This document shows positions 6,251-6,439 of a stretch of 6,439 nucleotides of DNA, in pieces. Each line of letters starts with the position of its first letter. Position 1 is the stretch's first letter. The stretch is taken from contig CAJOEQ010000110.1 of the NCBI GenBank assembly GCA_905233515.1, positions 1 through 6,439 of the forward strand, in the 5' to 3' direction. The DNA is from an uncultured Synergistales bacterium (GTDB lineage: Bacteria > Synergistota > Synergistia > Synergistales > Aminobacteriaceae). Below the pieces are notes generated by a model. It was not told the DNA's origin. It did not search any database and saw only the letters and a program-made list of their open reading frames with translations. A program made the position numbers and the translations under genes.

Positions 6251-6439
6251 TTATTCCTTGTACTTAAAATATTTGTCGCCTGTGTTGATATTGTCGCCGT
6301 TAATGTAAATAGTATAAAATCCAAGATTATATTTTTGTCCATTCAGTTTATTAGCAGCGTAACTAACAGGAATATTTATAAGATTTCCTTGTAAATTCCA
6401 GTTACGACTATACATTTTTTCACGCACTAAATATAAACA
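6251..6439 (-). CDS. 3' end of an unidentified gene (partial, runs off the window)
   Basis: The minus strand is open from the window edge to a TAA at 6251-6253: 62 codons, with the start outside the window. The peptide is rich in Tyr, Asn, Gly and Lys with alternating hydrophobic residues (for example YNLGFYTIYINGDN and the end GDKYFKYKE), which looks like a real, mostly beta-strand C-terminus. A terminator-like hairpin follows, and serC has its own promoter after that, which fits a separate transcription unit. An internal ATG at residue 9 has no ribosome binding site. The family is not recognisable; a secreted or surface protein is possible but unproven. A competing plus-strand frame (6176-6394) has no ribosome binding site and looks less like protein. 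Confidence 0.55.
   Translation of the reverse strand, partial: CLYLVREKMYSRNWNLQGNLINIPVSYAANKLNGQKYNLGFYTIYINGDNINTGDKYFKYKE

Noticed and set aside
6176..6394. Plus-strand 72-codon frame starting MKKLQPPDK
   Set aside because: No Shine-Dalgarno precedes the ATG, it runs through the serC-side terminator hairpin, and the minus strand of the same stretch looks more like protein.
1..6439. CRISPR array, insertion sequence, tRNA or rRNA
   Set aside because: I saw no spaced direct repeats, transposase motifs, inverted-repeat ends, cloverleaf or rRNA-like stretches.

Overview
The window is AT-rich (roughly 40% GC by eye) bacterial DNA with tight gene packing, GGAG-type ribosome binding sites and TTG starts on two housekeeping genes. 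The proteins (a PNPase with an 'AAGKIPGGF' core, a short ACT-type SerA and a SerC that fits it) look like those of an anaerobic, probably gut or rumen bacterium. Synergistota or a Firmicutes-like lineage is my best guess, but I cannot prove the phylum from the sequence alone.

Layout, left to right. A short leader (1-113) carries the ribosome binding site of pnp. pnp (114-2450, +) encodes a full polynucleotide phosphorylase with an unusual arginine-rich tail. dut (2453-2896, +), a complete trimeric dUTPase, starts 2 nt after the pnp stop. An intrinsic terminator (2930-2960) closes this pair. A separate unit follows: a sigma-28-like promoter (2969-2996), a strong ribosome binding site, and a 246-residue unrecognised protein without Cys, Trp or His (3057-3797, +), closed by a strong terminator (3808-3848).

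The right half is on the minus strand and converges on that terminator. It is a serine biosynthesis operon, serC (6102 down to 5017) then serA (5016 down to 3852). The serC TAA directly abuts the serA ATG. serC is intact and starts at a TTG behind AAGGAG, downstream of an extended -10 promoter. serA is broken: its N-terminal and C-terminal parts lie in different frames, and about 23 nt of a conserved segment are missing at the junction (about 4440-4455). Upstream of serC, behind a minus-strand terminator (6179-6227), is the 3' end of another minus-strand gene (6251-6439) that runs off the window.

Functionally, pnp and dut are housekeeping genes of RNA turnover and nucleotide-pool sanitation. 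SerA and SerC catalyse the first two steps of serine synthesis from 3-phosphoglycerate; if the serA lesion is real, the route is blocked at its first step unless another serA exists. The most interesting unknown is the 246-residue protein, whose promoter and composition suggest, but do not prove, a flagellar or motility connection. I found no mobile element, CRISPR array, tRNA or rRNA.
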